Assembly: GCA_008694505.1 (NCBI GenBank) | Contig: VZDJ01004378.1 | Coordinates: 15,803,645 to 15,867,644 of the forward strand | Origin: Cyanoderma ruficeps | Taxonomy: Eukaryota; Chordata; Aves; Passeriformes; Timaliidae | Length of the DNA: 64,000 nucleotides | Direction: 5' to 3' | In this document: piece by piece, positions 59,171 through 64,000 of the stretch | How the letters are laid out: every line of letters begins with the position of its first letter | How positions within the stretch are numbered: the first letter of the stretch is position 1 | Program-made: the position numbers and the translations under genes | The notes under the pieces: generated by a model | Database searches by the model: none | Told to the model about the DNA's origin: nothing | Seen by the model: only the letters and a program-made list of their open reading frames with translations

Positions 59171-62100
59171 TGGTGTCCATTGATATCAGTAGAACTCAAC
59201 TGTTTCTCAGCAGCTGAAACCTAGTGAAGGATGTCTGCTAACTTACTGCAGCTGTTTTCCATGGAATAACACTGACCTGCTGTGCCTTTCACATGGAAGT
59301 GGCAATATATGGTCAGAAAAATCATATGTTCCCACAAAAAAGAGGCAAGCAAGAACCAATGTATGTATTCCTTTTTCTAAACTTCAAGTATTCCCCTGAA
59401 AACCATAAAAATGGAACATTGAAAACTACCTCACCCCCTACTTCTCTATGTTTTTCTAAAACTTGAAATACATTCTGAGAGAGACTCACACATTTTTTAG
59501 CAGAACATCCTTGATCACCTTTCACAGGAGACCAACAATGATTCATTTTGACCACACAAGTCAAATTAAACCAACTCTAGGAAGTTTTATTCATCTCCAG
59601 GTTCTATAGACCTGCTCCAGTCTGCAATTCCTCCTCGGTGAGAGTCATACAGTCAGCCAGTGTCTCCAGGAGCTGTGTGCATCATCCTAGGGCAAAAGAA
59701 CTGACGGAAACTAGACCAGAGCATTAAACCTTGGTCTCTCAGTCCAAAGAGTAACTGTCTGAGTGTGTTATTCCACTAAGATAACTCCTGCCATTCTTTT
59801 AATATTCAGTCACCCAGCAGGAGACTGAATAGTTTTTATATACAATGAAAACAATGGTATATTTATCTCTGACTTAATCAACAAAGGCAAAGAAGGATGA
59901 TACAAGGGCAAGCTATTCAAACACAAGTGTAATGCTGGATATCAAACAATAGCATACTGCAAGTAATACCAAAAAGGGTTTAATCCTATAGCAACATTTA
60001 GGGAAAACATACGATAACAATAAAAATTATTTCCACAACCTTTTCACCACTCGTTCCATGTGGGAATGATAAGTGATACTCCTGCTTTACATTTTTAAAG
60101 AAATATTCCTTGCAAATTATACATTACAAGCTTTGTTCACTGAGTCTCTATTATGCATGTGTTCTCAGTTATTACTTTTCTGAAGCATGAATTGTATTAT
60201 GAACATCAGTGTGTAAACTCCACTCAGACTCATTTAAAGCCATTTCAAGGGGCTGCTTCTAGCCCTGAGATCTTCCAGAACCAAGGGAATAGTTAGTTTT
60301 GAGCCATCTTCTTCTAGCTGCCATTTGAGCACAAATATTCCAATTTGTTCTTTTCTAAATCAACACCGGATGGATCATTAAACAACATACATTCATTAAA
60401 CAGATCGTGGTCATGATCTGCATCAAGGCACTGCCAAGAACATATATATGTGTAGTATTGCTCAGTTCTGTGCTCTGGCTTAGATTTTTAAGCCTGCGTC
60501 AATTCACAGCAATAGTTCTGCAGCCAGAAAAAAGTGGATGAGCAATGGGTTTTGTTTTATTAAAGGATCCTTCCAGCAGCAAGACACATGTCTCTACCAG
60601 TATGTTCAATAAGCAGAAATATTACAGCATCTTTAATGAAAGATGCTCTATGCTTTTCATCAGTAGACCACAAAAGCTTTTGCGAACTTGGATTACATCA
60701 GTCTTTACTACAGCCTTTAAAAGAGGTAAAAGTGTAAGATGGCTGTGGTACAGATGGCAAAACTGACGCAAAGAGTGCTCCAGGACATGAATATATGAGC
60801 TGCAATCACACCTTTGATGGCAGCATGGACACAAAGACTCGCTCCAGCTCACACACTCAAAATGTGGCAAAGCTTGACACAAAATCAGCAGCAACCCCTT
60901 TGTTCTAGTCTGGCCTACTTGGGCTGGGTTTCATTATACTGCTTTCCTCAAATCTCTTTCTCTTAAATACTGGTCTAGATCAGGCAATGAGATTTTTATG
61001 AAATACAAAGTCGTCTTCTCAACTCCTTATTTAAAAGATGGATAGTTCAGCGATGGTGACCTCTGTTACTAGTCTGCCCTCACATTTCAGTTAACAAGGC
61101 TGCTGTTTCTTTCTGCTTGTCCCTGTATTTCATGTTGCCAAAATAGCTTTTAAATATCAGATTTTTGCTTGCACAAAAAGGAGCAATTTTAACAGAGCAG
61201 AAAAGCACAGAGCAAAGAGGCATTTTCCTCCTCTACTTCTCTCTTCACTGCTCTCAGAGTTACACTCAAGTTTATCTGGATCTGGGAAGAGTAAGGGAGA
61301 CCAGGCTTCATTGTTGTAACATTGCTTTCTATGTTCTCTTTTTTATTTAAGATTTTGAGTTTTAAAGCAAAGCCACACATTTTCAAGTGGCCAGACCTAA
61401 GTTTCCCTTAACCTTCCTATCCTGAGGTAATCTGGCAAAAGGATCTTCTTCACACTATTTTTTTATGGTTTACATTTAAATTCAGAGTTGATAAGATGTC
61501 AATTTTTTTTCTACTGTAAATCAAGATACCCTTGTCTTTGAAATTAACTCCAAATTGTTGGTCTGGATGTGAACTTCACACTGATTCCCTCCTCTATCTT
61601 GGCTGACATTTTCCTATTAATTTTTTTTCCATTTCATCATTCATTGGCTGATGAACTTATAAATACACTTCATCTGCTTTTACTTTGCTTTTTAAGCATA
61701 AACCAATACTGAACATGTTGACTTGATTATGTCCAGAGGCAAAAGAGTTGCATGGTTCTTAAGTCACAGTAATAGCTTGAAACTTGACTTTCTGCTCCTT
61801 TGGTCCATCAGGATAATCAGTGGGTCACCTGCTCCTACACCCAGAGTAAATAGTGTCATGCAGAAGAAATGCCATCTTTGAAAACTGATTAACACCATCA
61901 CTGCTCACAGCCAAGTGGAGCAGAGGGCAGAAAAGTGCAGGAAAGTGGTAAATAGCGATCAGGTGCTCCCTTGCTCCCTTCCTTGGTGCATTTCATGGGC
62001 TGAAGGATTTTCCCCCCCTGCTCCTCCCAAAAGACCTCTGCCCTCCCTGATTTTTACTGCCATGCAGCAACCTATTCTTTCTGGGAGGTGCTGTCAGTTT

Positions 62101-64000
62101 TACCCATAGCCTGTCTATGCACTGACACCCACTACCTAAATTAAGAGTTTCTTCCTCTAACCTTAGTTTCTAGTTAACTTTCTTGAATAGAGCCACTTGG
62201 CTCAGCTTATGGAGAAGTTTAGAACCCCTACAAGGATCTTGAGAGGATTTTTCACATCTAACTTTTCCCTGGTGGCAGAGGTTAGATATCACAGTGATTT
62301 TTCAGAAGGTGCACTTTGTCAGCATCTTTGACCTTTGCTGGTGAGACCACCATGGGCTCAGCTGGAGCAGTAGACCTCACCACAGCCCTATCTACAGCTG
62401 TAGTGGCTCTCCAGTGAGCTCCAGAATGGACAGTGCTCTGTGTGGGCAACCCATGGCCAAGGGGCTCAGAGGAGTGGCAAAGCATAATGACATGGCACAA
62501 AGGTCTTCATCACTGCAGGAGGAAGCTCCTACTTGGGCAGAGTTCCCAAAACTGGTCCACAAAAACTCATACAAGTCAGCACCTGCAACTCAAAATTGCT
62601 CAAAGTGAGAGATGCTGAGCTAAGAAAAATCAGTGTACCTCGGTCTGTTGAGGCTTCCCCCTGCAGGAGGGCAACAATGAGCTGCAGGGGTCAGGCTGGA
62701 CAGGTAATTCCTTCTCCAGCTCAGCTACACCCACACTAGAATGGCGCACAAAAGTAAACTGAATGTGGCAGGCTTTGGGAACACAACACGTCCTGCAGTA
62801 TGTTATCATAAGCTCTTCTTCTTGCCTCTCTCCTGAAGCCTTTTTAAACTGAGAATAATTTGAAAACAAATGTCCTAAAAGAAGAAATGTAAAAGCTGTG
62901 GTACATTATTTTTAAGAATTGCAGAAAAGAATCAAATTGTAAGAAGTGGTTCACTTCTGACATTGATTAAAATTACTTTTTGCATACATTAAAATTACAT
63001 TTTGAATTATCTTCACTTTCCCAGATGGTTTAGCAGATTTAAATCCTTCAAAGAAGTTGTGTCTGTTAGCAAACATATTACAACAACTTTGATCAAATGA
63101 TAGCTCTAGTTGTAATAGTTTTAATGCAAGTACTACAGCAGAAACAACATTCCTCCTATATTAGCAATTACAGACAGAAAAATTGATCCGAACCCCAGAG
63201 AAATCACAGAAACTTACCATTGGTGAGAGGGTTTTGGATTAGGTACTCATTTTGTATCAGCACTGTGCAATGTATCTATCAGAAAAGATGATTATAGCTC
63301 TTCTCCAAATTATATTTCCCAGGAAAAGCATCAATTCACCCTCTGTGATATCAGCAGTTCTGCATCCTGCTCAAATAACCGGATGCAAAACATCCTCTTG
63401 AAAGCGTGTGATTGCTCCTTCTCTGTTGTGAGTTTGGCAATGTGTGTTTAAGCTACTGCTGAGAGCTTTCCTCCAACTTTCATCAAAGGGGACACTGAGT
63501 CCTAGTTCAAGGAAAAAATCTATATAAAAAATCTAAAAATCCCTTTTCAGATTAGAAAACTATAGTTTGTTTTACTTTGTTTATATTTAATTACATGATC
63601 GGTTGTATTCTGGTCATGAATGGCATTAAAATAATCTGCCAGTAACAATAAGCAAATAAATCAAAAGAGTGGAAAAAAAAACGAAAAATGGGCCCAAACT
63701 TCTAGAATTCCCAGATGAAATTATAAATAAATGCCTTGTCTTTCCTTACAAGATTTTGCAGATTTCAACACAAAAGGCATATGAGGCTCTGATAGAGGTT
63801 GGCCCCTCTTCCCACTGACCTTCCCAGTACTGAAAGTTGCTTTTTCCAGCTGCTTGTCAGTGTCTGTAGCACAGTGGCTTCCTAAAAAGAAATTTTCAAA
63901 GGGAAGAGGAAGAGGAATATTTATATCTATGTTATGGTGTGTGAAGATTATTTAGAAAGCTCTGTAGCTTCCATTGTTCCCTCCCATTCATGTGATCAAT
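59171..64000. other. intergenic sequence to the window end, nothing recognised
   Basis: AT-rich unique-looking sequence without exon, RNA gene or repeat signature that I can support. No open frame exceeds about 90 codons. Confidence 0.55.

Overview
This window is vertebrate nuclear DNA, almost certainly from a bird. It holds the 3' part of HMGA2 (high mobility group AT-hook 2) on the + strand, followed by intergenic sequence. The bird assignment rests on truncated CR1 LINEs ending in the typical ATTCTGTGATTCTGTGAT-type 3' terminus, on solo LTRs whose proviral strand starts TGTCCTGGTTTC or TGTGCTGGTTTT, and on low repeat density. The species cannot be resolved from this sequence.

Layout. 1-17106 is the end of HMGA2 intron 3. 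17107-17139 is the 33-bp exon 4, encoding the linker PQQVVQKKPAQ. 17140-36782 is intron 4 (about 19.6 kb), with an isolated CpG-rich patch near 28 kb, a CTGTC pentanucleotide array at 29.8 kb and one CR1 fragment at 32.5 kb. 36783-36830 is the coding part of exon 5, encoding the acidic tail EETEETSSQESAEED and a stop. It is followed by a 3' UTR of about 3.15 kb ending near 39985. From there to 64000 I find no gene, only five further CR1 fragments, two solo LTRs and one 73-bp LTR-like insertion.

The 3' UTR is the functional centre of the window. It carries seven let-7 seed matches (four CTACCTC, three TACCTCA), the layout known for mammalian HMGA2, where let-7 keeps this chromatin architectural oncofetal protein silent in differentiated tissue. 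Two poly(A) signals lie 74 bp apart at the end, the distal one leading directly into a hairpin.

Most open reading frames of 60-140 codons here are chance frames in intron or intergenic DNA. Exons 4 and 5 are the only host coding sequence I can support. No previously undescribed system is evident. The best leads are the intron 4 CpG-rich patch, a perfect 14-bp-arm inverted repeat in intron 3, and a nested 73-bp TG...CA insertion with an apparent 5-bp target duplication inside a CR1 copy. I see no recognisable transposon in the first 32 kb.
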